Below are positions 24,458-36,343 of a DNA stretch of 64,000 bases, in pieces. Every line of letters starts with the position of its first letter. Position 1 is the stretch's first letter. The DNA is from Macrostomum hystrix. Lineage: Eukaryota; Platyhelminthes; Macrostomidae. The DNA is taken from assembly GCA_950097015.1 (NCBI GenBank), contig CATNEN010000005.1, positions 1,922,001-1,986,000 on the forward strand, given 5' to 3'. Both the position numbers and the translations under genes were made by a program. The notes under the pieces were generated by a model. That model made no database searches and was not told where the DNA came from. It saw only the letters and a program-made list of their open reading frames with translations.

Positions 24458-27400
24458 ATGCATATCCGTAGTGTTCATTGGACAGAGCTCATTCAACTAA
24501 TAGCTTTAGTTTATTTGTCAACTATTTTTCACTGCGGTTTCGCATTGAATCTAGACAACAAATTCTACGACCTGTTTAGCCTAGCGCGCATCTACGAACT
24601 GGTGAAATTCGGCGAGACTGCCTACCTCAGAACTGCTTACCTGGATCATCACATTAACGAGGATACTGCTCGCTTGTTATACGGATTAGCTAGATCATTC
24701 GCTAGGACGACAATTAACAGCGAAGCCGACTACAATAGGTCGCCATTCTCTATAACTTCTCTAGTCGACAGCGTCTGCGGTGATAGAAGTCACTTCAATC
24801 GACACCATCACGTTAATGTTTCTTGCCACTTCCAGCATTTTGTTGTAAGTAACACTGTCATTTGCTAATTGCTGCTTTTTGCACGCCGACAAGAATCGTT
24901 GAATAATATCTCGACGACGCAGATGTCACTCCTTCCCCATTCCGTTTCATGTGTCAACATTTTTCATCGTCTTTCACTCTCTTTCTAATCCTTTTACACC
25001 CTGTTGCTTTTACACACTGTCTTACCGTCCCCATTTCACTCTGGCATTGCAAGTCTTCCGAATCCCAAACACAGACAATTATCCTTTCGTCACCATTTTA
25101 TTTCCTAACGATAGGGAACTGAAAGCAGTAATTATTTTTCCCATTTTGGGTATTAGAACTGCGTCGAAGGTGCGCTGCAGCATGCGGAGAGCTGTTTGAG
25201 CGTCAGCCCCGCCAGACGGTCAGCCTGCCCGCAGGCCGGGATTTGCGGTCAAGCCTATGATAATTTGGTCACCGCGGAGTCGCTCATTTATCTGAAACTG
25301 TCAGCCCAGTCGTCGATGCTAGATTTGGCTCAGTATCGCAATAGTACACCGGAGCAGGTAGCCGCGATGCCGAAGAAATCTTGCCTGCACGACTCCCAGT
25401 TCCTATCGGCAGTGTTCAATTTTGCCCTCTGCTCAGAACTAGGTCGACAAACCGCCTTTGTGAAGAATAGAATCATTCATCCTCTGGCTGAGCTCTTCTG
25501 CCCGGATCCTTGCCTTAAAAATCCGTGCCAACGCCAGTCTTTGCGGCATCAGCTGGTCAATACGTTGTGCTCATCGGCAGAAACTAGATGGAATAGCAGG
25601 CACATCATAGCTCATCACTGGGACGATATGGCGCTTCAGTTGCAAGAAGGACTCAAGCCGAACTATACGTAAGTTAGTAGGACACGGAGGGTCAGTGGCA
25701 GAGCGGTCTAACGCGTTTGCCTCTCGCACCAAGGTCCATGAGTTCGATTTCGCGCCGAGACCATATCCATTTGTGGCGCAGCCGCGGAGAGAAGGCTGGG
25801 GGACATGTGATGAAATTGGGCGCCAACCTCCAAGGCACAGTGAGAGTGTACACTGCCTGACGATGAGAAAGTCAGGGCAGGTGTACACACCTGTGTGAGC
25901 GTGTGCTAAGGAGTCAGCGAAATGGGCAGAATCGAGAATCGCTAATTTTCAGTTAATTACCGTCTTTTTCAGGTGCGAATGCCGCTACGGTGTTTGGTCT
26001 TCGGCGAAGCAAGCTTGCCAGCATCCCAGTGGCGGCAACTATCACAGCTGCTCGCCGACAACTTCGAATAGGCACTTCCCCTGCGACGCAGAGGGCACAT
26101 CGTTATGCTTTCAGAACAGTGATTCAGACGAAGTAACGCTTATGTGCCGCTGCAAGCACGGCTATACAGGAGTTTTCTGTCAGGAGCGCTCCAACATCTG
26201 TCAGGGTCCGATGTTTGAAGTCGATTTGCAAGGTGAGTGAGTTTCAGTGAAGTCTTATTAGCAGTAAGACCATACTATCCCCTTAGGTACAGACCACGTG
26301 ATGTTTCAAATACCCATTGCCTAATTCAGGAAAGCTTCGCGATAAAATGCACGCTTTTCGTGAAAGTCCAACACATGTATCGAGTTTTTTCGCCTTTTAC
26401 GATGAACTAAATTACCATGGCGTCGGATGTCAGCATCGTCGCAGTTATTCAACTATTGATCCATATTGGTTCAATAGTAAAGTAATTCCAATAAAAATTA
26501 TGCCTCTATTAAGGGTTTTTGCGACCAGATGCCCGACGAGAATCGTTGAATATCCCGCGATGCCGATGTTTTCATCGGGTATAGTTGAAAATGTTTTCTT
26601 GTTTTCTGGATTTTCATAGCAATTGGTTGAATCCCCATGGTCTTACTGTTAAGCTTCTGAAACAGCAAAACCACTCTGAAACTAGCTTTCTTGTTTCCCA
26701 ATTCGGTTTCCCGAATAAAGCTTTGTAAATTTCGTTGATGCAAATTATTAGGCAAGTTAAATCAAGAGAAGAGTTTTGTACCTGTTTCATCATTTGAATA
26801 TCAAAATGTATTGTCTCCGTAGTGAATTTTTCGGGAAAAACGTCGTCCTTAACTTTTTCTAAGAAACATAGTTTCTTCCCTCCCTATAGTCGACACGTGT
26901 GTGGTCGGCAAGCAGGTAAAAATTTGATTGCCTAGCAAAGCTGTACTAAGATGGATTCTGTGTTTTAGATATCCTGCGTTTAAATATTGAAATCTAATTT
27001 CCCGGTAGGTGTCTCCAGACGCATGTCTGGTAATCAGCTGTGCAACGTTAATCACGACGGTGGACCATTGCCGAATGGCACAGGTAGAACTAACGAATGC
27101 CAGCCGGATTCAGACTCCAAGTGGGGCTACAACTGCACCTGTAGGTATCCTTATAATCGAATTGTTTCGCTAATAATGGACAACTGTCTAAATGCGCATC
27201 GCGCCTGCGACTCAACTCTGTGCATCAACGGGGAGTGCATCTCGACTCTGGATCAGGCCACATTGGGCACCTGCCGCTGCGACAATGGCTGGGGCGGCCC
27301 AATGTGCAATGATCGGCTGAACGATTGGACCGTCTGGTCGGCCTGCAGCCCCGTGTGCGGCTCGAATCGAACTCGGAAGCGCGAGCGAGTTGGGGATAAC

Positions 27401-28066
27401 CATAATCCTGGCCGTATCTATGCGGAAACGGAATTGTGTCCAGACAGGTAAATTTCGACTTTTTTGGTCGTTTTTAAATCTAGGTAGTATTATTAGTAGA
27501 AAAGCTTTAGAAACTAGAAAATATAGTATCGAGCCGATATAAAACACATTTAGGCGAGATTATTAATTAATCAGTTAATCAATTGAGGATGAGCGCGAGA
27601 TAACGAGGTTTTATTTTTTATGAATGCACTAGAATAGGACATTACAGCAGACTAAGGAATAAGAAAGTTTGCGCAAATTGACAAAGAGAGAAAAGAGAAA
27701 GACAAAACGGAAAGAAATTGCAAGAGAGGGACAAGTCCATATTAGGAAATAGGCGAGAGATGAATTTATGATACCGTCAAAGTCATAGTGTTAGTAATTG
27801 CGCCCAGGCTATTCCTAGCTAGACTATGGGAATTCAAACAGTCGTACTTTTTAACTTGTACTTTACAATCATATTCCAGGAGCTGCGATGATGACACAAA
27901 TGAAGAAGACTTCATGGCCTACCAGACCCTGTTGTACTCATCCAGCGCTGACTCCGCCATACTTAGCGGCTGCGTTCTTCTGGCTCTGCTCAGCTTTGCT
28001 GGACTGCGTTTTTGGCGGCCAAAATTTAATGCCAAGCCGGGGACTAGTGCTGAAGTGGCTCGTTGA
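24458..28066 (+). CDS. Type I membrane protein with EGF-like and TSP1 domains
   Basis: Five exons: 24458-24844, 25157-25668 (a second acceptor at 25,181 is also in frame), 25973-26232, 27009-27447 and 27880-28066. They join in frame to 594 residues. The ATG at 24,458 precedes a signal-like hydrophobic stretch (LIQLIALVYLSTIFHCGFA). Residues 130-300 are a cysteine-containing region without a recognised family. Exon 3 ends in an EGF-like module (CRCKHGYTGVFCQ). Exon 4 has a second one (CRCDNGWGGPMCN) followed at once by a thrombospondin type I repeat (DWTVWSACSPVCGSNRTRKR). Exon 5 has one transmembrane helix (AILSGCVLLALLSFAGLRFW) and a tail of about 18 residues. A secreted or cell-surface role in adhesion or matrix binding is inferred. 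I do not recognise an orthologue. Confidence 0.77.
25690..25932 (+). repeat. tRNA-derived SINE, family 1
   Basis: The best tRNA-like head of the family: an A-box region GTGGCAGAGCGGTCTAACGCG and a B-box region GAGTTCGATTTCG about 35 bp later, which suggests a tRNA-Ser/Leu-like ancestor. The common body then follows up to GGAGTCAGCGAAATGGGCAG. It lies in the intron between exons 2 and 3 of the EGF/TSP1 gene. Confidence 0.8.
26233..27008. other. Intron of the EGF/TSP1 gene
   Basis: Donor GTGAGT, acceptor CCCGGTAG. Nothing beyond ordinary AT-rich sequence was recognised. Text near 26,510-26,640 (GAGAATCGTTGAATATC, TTTTCATAGCAATTGGTTGAAT) recurs in altered form at 32,470-32,610 and 43,970-44,110, so an old dispersed repeat is likely here. 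Confidence 0.5.
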
Positions 28067-28102
28067 TAAATAACCTTACTGTCTGTCTAGGATACATAAC
28101 TA

Positions 28103-28108
28103 AATAAA
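28103..28108 (+). promoter_or_regulatory. Poly(A) signal AATAAA
   Basis: Canonical hexamer 37 bp after the TGA stop of the EGF/TSP1 gene. Confidence 0.65.
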
Positions 28109-28732
28109 TAATGACGCAAGACTATCGATTCGAAAAAAGTACTTAAATGTTGATTTAAACAAATCAAACTATTTTTTACGATTTAAACATATCCTAGTGT
28201 GCTTTTATTGCCAGGTGTCACGAATCGAAAGTCACGTGTCATTAGACGAGTTCTTTAAGAGTGCAGCTTGATTGAATACACATTGAAATGGTAATTTAAG
28301 GCCACTATATTACCAACTAGAGTCACATGTATTCGATTTAAACGGTTTCATTTACAGCCAAAACTTTTCTGGCCTTGTTGTTCAATGAAAATTGTTTTTT
28401 TAACGTTTTTTAACGTTTTGCTTTTGTGTACCGTTAATTTTAAGGTATGCTAAATCTGACAATTTAAGTTAGGAATTCGTTAAACTATAATTCACAACAT
28501 ATTAATGGTATCTTAAGTCTTGCTTCAATGTTTTATGTCGTGTTCTAAGCGCTGTTACATCGAAAACTAAAGTATAAGAAATACGCCTTGTGGGTTTTCA
28601 AGGTCGAACGCTCCGATTGGCTAAGCGGTGTCGATCACGTGTGGGGTGTATGAAGTGCATGTAACATAATGTTAGTTGCGTCCAACAAAACCTTATTACT
28701 TGTTTGTTATTTGTTAGGCTGTATATACTGTA

Positions 28733-28922
28733 CGCAGGCACACGCTCACACAGGTGTGTACACCTGCCCTGACTTTCTCATCGTCAGGCAGTGTACACTC
28801 TCAACTGTGCCTTGTAGGTTGGCCCTCAAGGACGTAAATTGCAGGACAAGCCCCCAAGCCTTCTCTCCGCGGCTGCGCCAAATGAATGTTGCCTCGCCGC
28901 GGAATCGAGCTTAGGCTCTACC
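28733..28922 (-). repeat. SINE, family 1 (head truncated)
   Basis: Minus-strand copy spanning the GTGTACACCTGCCCTGAC segment through the GCGGCTGCGCC and CCGCGGAATCGAGCT parts. The tRNA-like A-box end is missing. Confidence 0.75.
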
Positions 28923-29094
28923 ACAAACCCCCTTTGTAGTCTCTTTAGCTCAGGACGTACCGATGTTGCTGTTTTGAGATTGGTACTAACAACCGAGAGG
29001 TCAGTTACTTCGACTCTAAACCCAGAAAAACCAATGTAGAGACACCGCATAGAATGTTTGCAGCAAATTTTTGCATACTTTGCATTTTTGCAGA

Positions 29095-29205
29095 CAGGGG
29101 AGAGATGAGACACGGGAGAGATGAGACACGGTAAGATTGAACACTGGAGAGATGAGACACGGTAAGATTGAACAGGGAAAAATGTGACACGGTGGGAGAT
29201 GAGTA
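29095..29205. repeat. Short minisatellite, GAGAGATGAGACACGG type
   Basis: About six degenerate units built on GAGAGATGAGACACGG. The unit is close to the 16-bp unit GACAGGGGAGAGATGA of the array inside the hAT element at 40.6-41.3 kb, which suggests a shared origin. Confidence 0.8.
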
Positions 29206-29502
29206 ATTTTTAGCCAAAAAGTTGAAACTTTTGAACAAAGCATTTTTAATATTTTTGATTTCAAGTTATCCTATTGAATAAAGCGTTTAATCTATTTTAG
29301 CAAGCATAGTGCGCGTAGAAACTGATTAATTATTCAAAATTTAAAACTTATGCGGTAATCAAAATCTTCAATAGGAAATATCAACTTTATATCTATTCAA
29401 TGTGTAAGTGAAACTGAAACAATCGTCTATTGAACCAGTCAAAAGCGACTTGATCGCATCAGTAACAGTAGCATCATGTCTATGTATCCAAGTTGATTAA
29501 AA

Positions 29503-32500
29503 TCAAACATTATTCGAGGAGCGAACTCGAAGCTGTCGAACTAAGAAAAAACCGCCAACTAGCATACCAGCAGCAACTAGAATAGCCATGACAGACAGAA
29601 CTACCACAGGTGCCTTCTGACTGTTGCGCGGACCTCTGTCGTCATCCTCACTGGCTGGGCCAATCACATTGATGCCCAAGACTTTCAGCTCGTCAGCTGA
29701 CGGCTTCAAAGTTGGATCGTCCATTGCGATCACGTTTGATACTGAGCCGGTAATGTTTGACGCTGACACACCTGCCACCGCCAGGTAAACTTGACCAACA
29801 CCCAACGAAGCAACGTGACTAAATATATTTGGAGAACTCTCAGAGCTGGTTAAGAGTTCCATGCTTGATGAGAAGTTGACCAGTAAGTATTCAGATGACA
29901 TTGCGTATCGAATCGTGTAAACTGGAACAACTGACAATGGGGGGAGTGTTTGCATAATTGTATAAAAGCTTGAAAACTAAATTCATAGGGCACTGAACAG
30001 TAGAACTACCAAGGGGGGGCATCCCCCTGACAATTATTTGTGCTGCACCCGAACAGAGCAACGCAAGCACACGAAACTCAAGAAAACAGGCCTATTTTTT
30101 GCGCATCTTCTGAAACAAGAATCAAGTTGTCAGCCCTTCAGAGCGTCTAGATATTCAACAGTTCTGGCTGTTGAAAGTAAAAAAAATGTAATAAGAGCTA
30201 TAGTGTTTTTCATTCACCCATATAGAAAAATTTGCACAGCACCTGAGTGTGTCCTTCAAACTTTATCAGCACGTCACCCGAATGTGCCTGGATCATCTCC
30301 GACTTCGGTGGTCACCGACCTCTATCTCGACAGAGCTGCTGGTCCTTCAACAAGTAATAGTTGAGTTTAGGCCAATATCGAGGCTTGATCAGTAAAAGTA
30401 TAGAAATTCGCTTTTTGGACTCCTAGCCAGATCGAGGCACCCTGCTGGCGGTGCTGATGGCATCGGGGTGGTGATTGATTGGTTGACAGACTAGGCGAGG
30501 GTCCTGTGGTTGAGCTTCGCCCAATATTTTAGGCTTGATCTGCGAAATGGTAGAACTTTGCCTCAATGTGTCCATAATCAGCTGGTGCCACTTGTTGGAG
30601 GTTCAGCTGCTCCTTCTAGATAATGGTCGGTGACCACCGAAGTCGGAGATGATGCAGGCACATTCGAGTGATGTGCTGAAAAAGTTTGAAGGCCTGGCAA
30701 GGCCGCAATACTGAGGCGCAGTGCAAATTTTTGTATTGGCAATTGTGTATTGTGTATTGGCGATGTGGAATTAAGTGCTTCTTGTACAAAAAATGTTCTA
30801 TAGGCGAAGATTCGAACTTCCGACCTCTCGGTCATAGGTCTCAGTCATAAGCAATTTACCCTTACCATCTCCAGGAGCCAGCAGACCAGATGGATCTTCA
30901 ACTGGCGTCCAAGATAATAGCGCAGTATTTTTCGAAAGGTTGACATTCAAGCTCAGATCGACAATCCGACCAGGCGGTGTTTGGCGCCGATCAAACTGTC
31001 TACTGCTGGCAACAATCGTCAGCTTGCCGGCCGAGGTGACTCGACTAATCGGATGCGTGCTGATCACCGAAACTGAATAGTCTCGAGCGGTTAACACTGC
31101 TTCTGCTGGCACTAGGCCCGAGTAAGTGCCATCGTTTGCTAGTAAGTCGGCACCTGAGACACGTACAGGTCGAAGTGTGGGCCAGTGCTGTGACTGGGCA
31201 ATGACTCAAACGAGCATTGATAATCTCGTAGTAAAAATCGCAGGAGGGTTGTAGGCAATGACACATCATTTGGTGACACTAGACACGCAGCCAGCGAGGA
31301 GGCAATTCTGCCCATTCTGCAATTCTGCACAGGGGTGCCCTTTCTCATCTTCAGACAGTGTACACTCTCATTGTGCCTTGGAGGTTGGCCCTCAAGGGCG
31401 TAAATTGCACGACAAGGCCCTCAAGCCTTCTCTCCGCGGCTGCGCCCCAAATAAATGTGGCCTCGCAGCGGAATCGAGCTCAGGGATCTTGGTGCGAGAG
31501 GCTGACGCGTTAGTCTGCTCTGCCACTCACCACCCTGTGGTACCCCCCAGTAATGTATTGCAGCTTCCTGTGCCTGAAGATCACAGGTAGGTTTAAGATG
31601 GGAACTTGATTAGAGTAGTTACAGTAAAAATTCGTGTTGTGGACATTGCTGACTGTAAGGTCTTTCGCTTTGGGATCTCTTCTCAACTTCCGTATGCGTC
31701 AGCGTCAATTTTTTTTGGTCTTACCAGCCCCATTATCGGTGAGGTTGAATCGAGCAACCAAGCCTTCGTTTGACCTGACAGCAGCAAACACTCGCGCGCT
31801 TAGCACTGGAGAGTAGCCCTGAAGCAAGCGTGCATAGACTCCAATTCGAGTTGTCTCTGTTACCAGCTGAACCTTGGAGGGAAGGACGAACCCACTGAGA
31901 GCAGTTGGAAGCTCCTGCTTAGTAGCAGAACCTCCGGTTGCCGGTTTTCCAGTGACAACAATCAGGCCGCTGTTGACGGCACTCGTGTTTCGTCGCCATC
32001 GGCGTCTGACATGTAGCTCACGTTTTATCCTGACGGTCAGGTTTTCAATTGTCCAGCGTCCGACCTTTATAAGGAACAGAATGAGCTTTAATTTTAACGT
32101 TTTAAAAAACTTTTCACTCTAACAAATTAAGGTCTGAGCATCGAACCTCGATGCCAGCGTCAGGAATTCTTATGGACAGAGTGCCCGAGGCAGAATCGAC
32201 ACTGCACACGGCGTTGTTTCCACCTGTACAGTTGAACCTTCTACCGCTGGGAGATCGCACCGACACGCGAAGGCTTGAAGCCAGGTTGGGCTGGGCAGGA
32301 AATGACAGCGCGAAGGCCAGGTCTCGTCGGATCGAAGCGTCAATGCTGATTTCTAAGCGACCCTGAAAATCTGGCTGAATCTCTTGCGTAACCAGCTGTG
32401 GGGTAAAGTAGTGATGGAGCAGTGAATTAACACTAGAAAGACCTAGGGGTCCAAATACCCACATTTTTTTTGTATCTCTAAAATACTCATATTCAACCAA

Positions 32501-35500
32501 TCGCCATGAAAATTCAGAACACGGGGCAAATATTTTCCCCTTGATCCTGTTAAAAAAACTTCCAGAATCACTAAACATCGGCATCGTCGAGATATTCAAC
32601 GATTCTCGTCGGGGTGTCTGGTGGAAAAAAAACAAATTTAGGCAAAAATGTTCTTTTCGAAAAACTTCATCGTGTAATCATGTCGGCTATCATTATTGAC
32701 TATCGTTGTTTGGGAGCTATCGAAATGTAGGCAGTGTGTTTTTGAAATACCCTCGTAGTCTTTTCCCATGGGGGAAAATAGTGTGGTATTTGTATTGTTA
32801 AAGTAGGTTAGCAAAATTTAATTAACAAAATCGAATAAAATATTCAAAAGCGCCATGAAGAAGTCGTATTTATTAAGTTACTTTAAGTTATAAGACCAGC
32901 AAGACCAGCAAGACCACGCTCTATCCTAGTGGTTAGAGCGTCGGACTCACAACTTAAAGGTCGGGGGTTCGATCCACAGCAAAGACCGACTGAAATGACG
33001 CTTATATGAAATCATATGAGTCAACATTTCCTGTCTCTGTTGTGTATCTGTTGTTGTGTTTTTCACAAAACGTGGTTTCTTAAACTACCTAAAAAATCGC
33101 AAGAATTTGTTATTTTATGCGCGTATACAGACTGGAATTTCGAGAGCTTAATCAAAGTTTTTAGGAGTCAATTTGATACTTCGAAGACACCATAGCAACA
33201 GGTGAAGCACATGCAAAGTAAATAAAAGCAGGCCATGCAGTTTCCAAGAGCTCACTGTGATGGTCCTGTCTGACGCAGACAAGCCAGCGGTGGTGCTGCC
33301 AAGCGACAGTCGGAGGCTAGCTGCTGCCAACCCGCCAGCCGAGCCCGTGCCGGCTGCTTCGCCGAAGAACTGGCGCCCGCCAGTGACCTCAGCTAGGCGC
33401 GACATTCTCGGATCCGCCTGATCGCCGTATCGAATCGACACCACCTCCAGGCTGGTGTTAGAGAGCGCACCCATGACCAAGTCCAACTCTTGGGAGCAGC
33501 CCTCCTGTCCGTCTGAGAGCAGAATTATCTGGCCCGTTGAACGACGGTTCGGTTGGCCTGGCTGCACGCCCAGCAGCTGCAACATTGTTTAGCATACAGG
33601 TTTAACAGATAGAACAGAAATGGTACAGATTTTTCTGTCCAGCGTCGATCTCACGACTGAAGGTTCGATACAAGACCACTTGAACAATTTGTGTCCTTTA
33701 ACTCTGATACTAAACCCTGAATTGCTTCAGTTCACTCAGCTGCTCAATCGGTACCAGCATAAGCTGGGGAAATCGAGCGTGGGTGTGGAGTTAACCCCAG
33801 TCCATGGACTGAACAGCCGTACGCAATGCATCCACTTTCATGCAAGAAATAATACTCACTTTCATTGCCTCCATAACAGCAGCACCGATACAGGTGCCTC
33901 CATGGGCTGAGAGATGCGATACCAACTGAACTAAATGCTGCCTAGCAGCAGGTGAGTCTAGAACGAAAAAGTTCTGAAGCACAGTGGCCTTCTCGTTGAA
34001 GCTTATAAGGGCGCATTCGGATCCGTTTTCTAGCACTTCGGTTAGGAACAGGTTGACTGCGCCAATCATGTTGGTTATTCTGTTATCCTGAAAAATACGG
34101 TTAGTTAAAATGACAACTTGAAACGCTGATAGAAGTACTGAGCGAAGCAGGGCCCCCACGAATTTTGATGATAAATCCTTGGTCAAGGACACCGCAGGCT
34201 ATGAAAACGTGCCCTCAAATCCATGGTGGCAGCCTCGAAATGCATGCTTGTTGCCTTCCAAATCATTAGTGGCAGTTCCTAGGCCGCGGTTGTCCAATAA
34301 AAATCCTTATTGGACGGTAGAGACACTGTTTCCCAGAACAACTCACAGTCCCCATGCTGCCGGACGTGTCCATGACAACGACAACGCGTCGCCTATCCGT
34401 CTCTGCGACTAGTTGAAAATCGACTTTGGCGGTTCCAGTTGATAGACCCGCCTGTTTATAGTCGCTGTGCAATCGAACAATTTCCGCCGCACTGAGCTGC
34501 CCGCAGTGCCTATTCAACAGGTTGTCGGCGCCTCTGTTGTGCACCAGCTTAGGATTCGACGAGGCCACCATGACAGGGGAATCGCAAAACCTGGCAACTC
34601 CGGCACTGTAAGGCGAGAATAGAAATGACGCAGCCTGTGATTCTGGCGATTCAGTCACCACAATGCTGCAGTTCGCGCTGAACTCTTTTGTTTCTAGATT
34701 TAGATCGCAACGTTGACCATCCCTGCTGCCACCAGCTATCCTGAACTCGCTACTCAGCGTTGGACTGCACGAAGCGGCTCTGTACTGTGGCTTTCGTCCC
34801 GGAGTAACGACCGTCTGCAGTAAGTTGTTCCGAATTGGTGCTTCACTCAACAGGCCCCATCGGTACTGCGAGAAGTACAGGGCTAGGCGACGACCCACTG
34901 CGCAATAGTGGATGCATGGTAATGTGGAGTTAGTTGGCACTGTACCAGTGCAATGAAACTAATAATACGTACCATAATATCAAACTTTGGCACATAAATA
35001 GTTTAGATCGTGCTACAAAGAAATAAATTATATTTTTTCACTTTTATGCTACTGGACAATGATATTTCATAATTAAAAGCGTTCTCAATTTTAACAGTAT
35101 ACATATTTGTATTAGTAAAATGAAACATTTCTGCTGCAGTGCTTGGTGTTTTACGCACTTCTACGTTCTAACAGTTGGTGCTATCATTCATTGTCATCGA
35201 AGCGGGTTCTTTTTATCTTTTATAGTCTTCAAAAGACCAGAAACACCAAAGCTACATAAATGTTACCTGTAGTACGCGTCGCCTGTGGCTTGAATTTTTC
35301 ATTGGATAAGGTTTTATCACGACTGAACTTGGAAAATGTATACCTAAGTATTAGAACTATAATGTGCTGTTATTGCATGGGTACCAATATTTAAAAGAAT
35401 ATGTGGTTGTCGTGACTATAGTTACCAATGAGTCTTTGCAGTCGGATACCGTCTCTTAGTAGCCCAAGGGAAGTTAGTGGTTTGAGTTCTGGAGCGGTCG

Positions 35501-36343
35501 GAAGTCCCAATCTCAAGTGCCCAAGAGATGAGCCCAAAATAAGCTAAGAGAAGCTCGTACGAGCCGTACTTCAGTCCTGAGGAACATAGCTTGCTATCAT
35601 CAGCAATAGCCAAGTTAATGGGTGTGGCGGCCTCCCCCAGTCCCTGGACTGAACAGCTGTACGCAGTCTTGAGAGCCGATAAGCTGCGACTATTATATTT
35701 CGTCACAAATTTAATCACATATACCCATGGCTAGGTTGGCCACAACTCACGCAGATCGCTGATCTCGGGTGCTAAACTCTCAGCCGCCAGTATAACCCGC
35801 AGCCCGGGCTGGCCGCATGCTGCCACCACCGAGACTGGGCCTTCGTTGCGGATGGTCACATCCGGGGTGACAAAGAAGTCGGCTCGATCGCGGCGTTGCC
35901 AGCTGGCTGGCTGGGGGTTCAGCCAGGTGTCGCTGCTAGAAGTGGCCTGGGCTAGCCGACGGCCCAGCCGAGCGGACACCAGCACAGTGACGTCGCCAAA
36001 GTTCCATCGGTGACCGACTCCCGCGGTTAGCGTCGATATTACGTTAGAAGTCTGCTCAAAGCCGGTCTGTTTGAACACAACAAAAAACTACCGGGTTGAA
36101 ATCCCCCGTCATACTTCCAACTGTTAATATTTGTTATAATTTTACAATGTCGCATACCTTTAAACTTTGTAGCTGCTGTACATAATGCTCTATAGGCCGC
36201 TCAGCAAAGGATTCTTCTTCTAAGAACACCAGAAGTTTTCTGTATCGTCCGTCAATTAATTGAAGTTCGCTTGACACTGCTGAGACAATTGTTGGATGAA
36301 AACTTGCAGATGTTAAAAGGACAAAGATTATTAGATTATTCAT
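29503..36343 (-). CDS. CLCA-family protein with degenerate metalloprotease motif
   Basis: Nine exons (minus): 36343-36158, 36066-35751, 34897-34347, 34087-33860, 33576-33256, 32395-32147, 32064-31725, 31138-30866 and 29930-29503. All phases fit and give 963 residues, close to the family's usual 900-940. Order: signal peptide (LIIFVLLTSASFHPTIVSA); CLCA N-terminal domain; VWA domain with a complete metal site (DTSGS at 344-348, Thr416 in GGTCIG, Asp449 in LLSDGQEG); beta-rich domain ending DNGAGANDGTYSG, the classic CLCA motif; fibronectin-like part (LSKNTALLSWTPVEDPSG); transmembrane helix about 930-952; short tail RQLRVRSSNNV. In CLCA metalloproteases a HEWAHLRWG-type motif binds zinc; here the aligned segment is LYFSQYRWG (174-182), so both His and the Glu are lost while RWG stays. 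Known relatives modulate calcium-activated chloride currents; a non-proteolytic role is inferred. Confidence 0.93.
30225..30740. repeat. Inverted-repeat element in CLCA intron 8
   Basis: Arms about 30,225-30,355 and 30,590-30,740 are imperfect reverse complements, sharing CTCCGACTTCGGTGGTCACC, CCTTCAAACTTT and GAATGTGCCTG. The spacer carries a direct repeat of about 45 bp (CCAATAT...GGCTTGATC...TAGAA at 30,372 and 30,520). The structure suggests a foldback transposon. No target duplication was found. Confidence 0.6.
30804..30865 (-). repeat. tRNA-like SINE fragment beside CLCA exon 8
   Basis: On the minus strand a tRNA-like segment CCGAGAGGTCGGAAGTTCG includes a B-box-like GTTCGAATC. It starts within the donor region of exon 8 and may be the end of an inserted SINE of a type unlike family 1. 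Confidence 0.4.
31227..31545 (-). repeat. SINE, family 1 (nearly full length)
   Basis: Minus-strand copy in CLCA intron 7. In reverse it reads from the CAGGAGGG tail end through CACATCATTTGGTGACACTA, CTTGGAGGTTGGCCCTCAA and GCGGCTGCGCC to the tRNA-like head (GGTGCGAGAGGCTGACGCG). It is one of the most complete family members. Confidence 0.8.
32918..33070 (+). repeat. tRNA-derived SINE, family 2
   Basis: A tRNA-like head has CTAGTGGTTAGAGCGTCGGA (A-box region) and GGGGTTCGATCCAC (B-box). It is followed by a non-tRNA body containing ATGAAATCATATGAGTCAAC. A related minus-strand copy at 38,385-38,466 shares the head, so it is dispersed and not a tRNA gene. It lies in CLCA intron 5. Confidence 0.65.
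33795..33825. repeat. 31-bp word shared by two CLCA introns
   Basis: The segment CCCCAGTCC-TGGACTGAACAGC-GTACGCA occurs here and at 35,635-35,665 with two single-base differences. It marks an unidentified dispersed repeat. The open frame around the second copy (35,718-35,422) is therefore likely repeat-derived and not a CLCA exon. Confidence 0.6.
34898..35750. other. CLCA intron 2
   Basis: Donor GTGAGT at 35,750, acceptor TTGCGCAG before 34,897. Joining exons 2 and 3 across it keeps frame and aligns without a gap to the CLCA family (CGQPGLRVIL ... LLGRRLALYF). An open minus-strand frame inside it (35,718-35,422) contains a dispersed repeat word and is not needed for the protein. Confidence 0.7.

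Larger units (their letters stand above)
28109..29502. other. Convergent intergenic region
   Basis: The EGF/TSP1 gene ends on the left and the minus-strand CLCA gene ends on the right. It holds a truncated SINE (28,733-28,922) and a short 16-bp-type minisatellite (29,095-29,205). The rest is AT-rich with no supported gene. Confidence 0.6.

Noticed and set aside
32918-32990. tRNA gene
   Set aside because: A and B boxes are present, but no clean anticodon stem or acceptor pairing is visible, and a related copy with a SINE body exists at 38.4 kb.
35422-35718. Additional CLCA exon
   Set aside because: Exons 2 and 3 join directly in phase and align to the family without a gap. The frame overlaps a dispersed repeat word found also at 33.8 kb.
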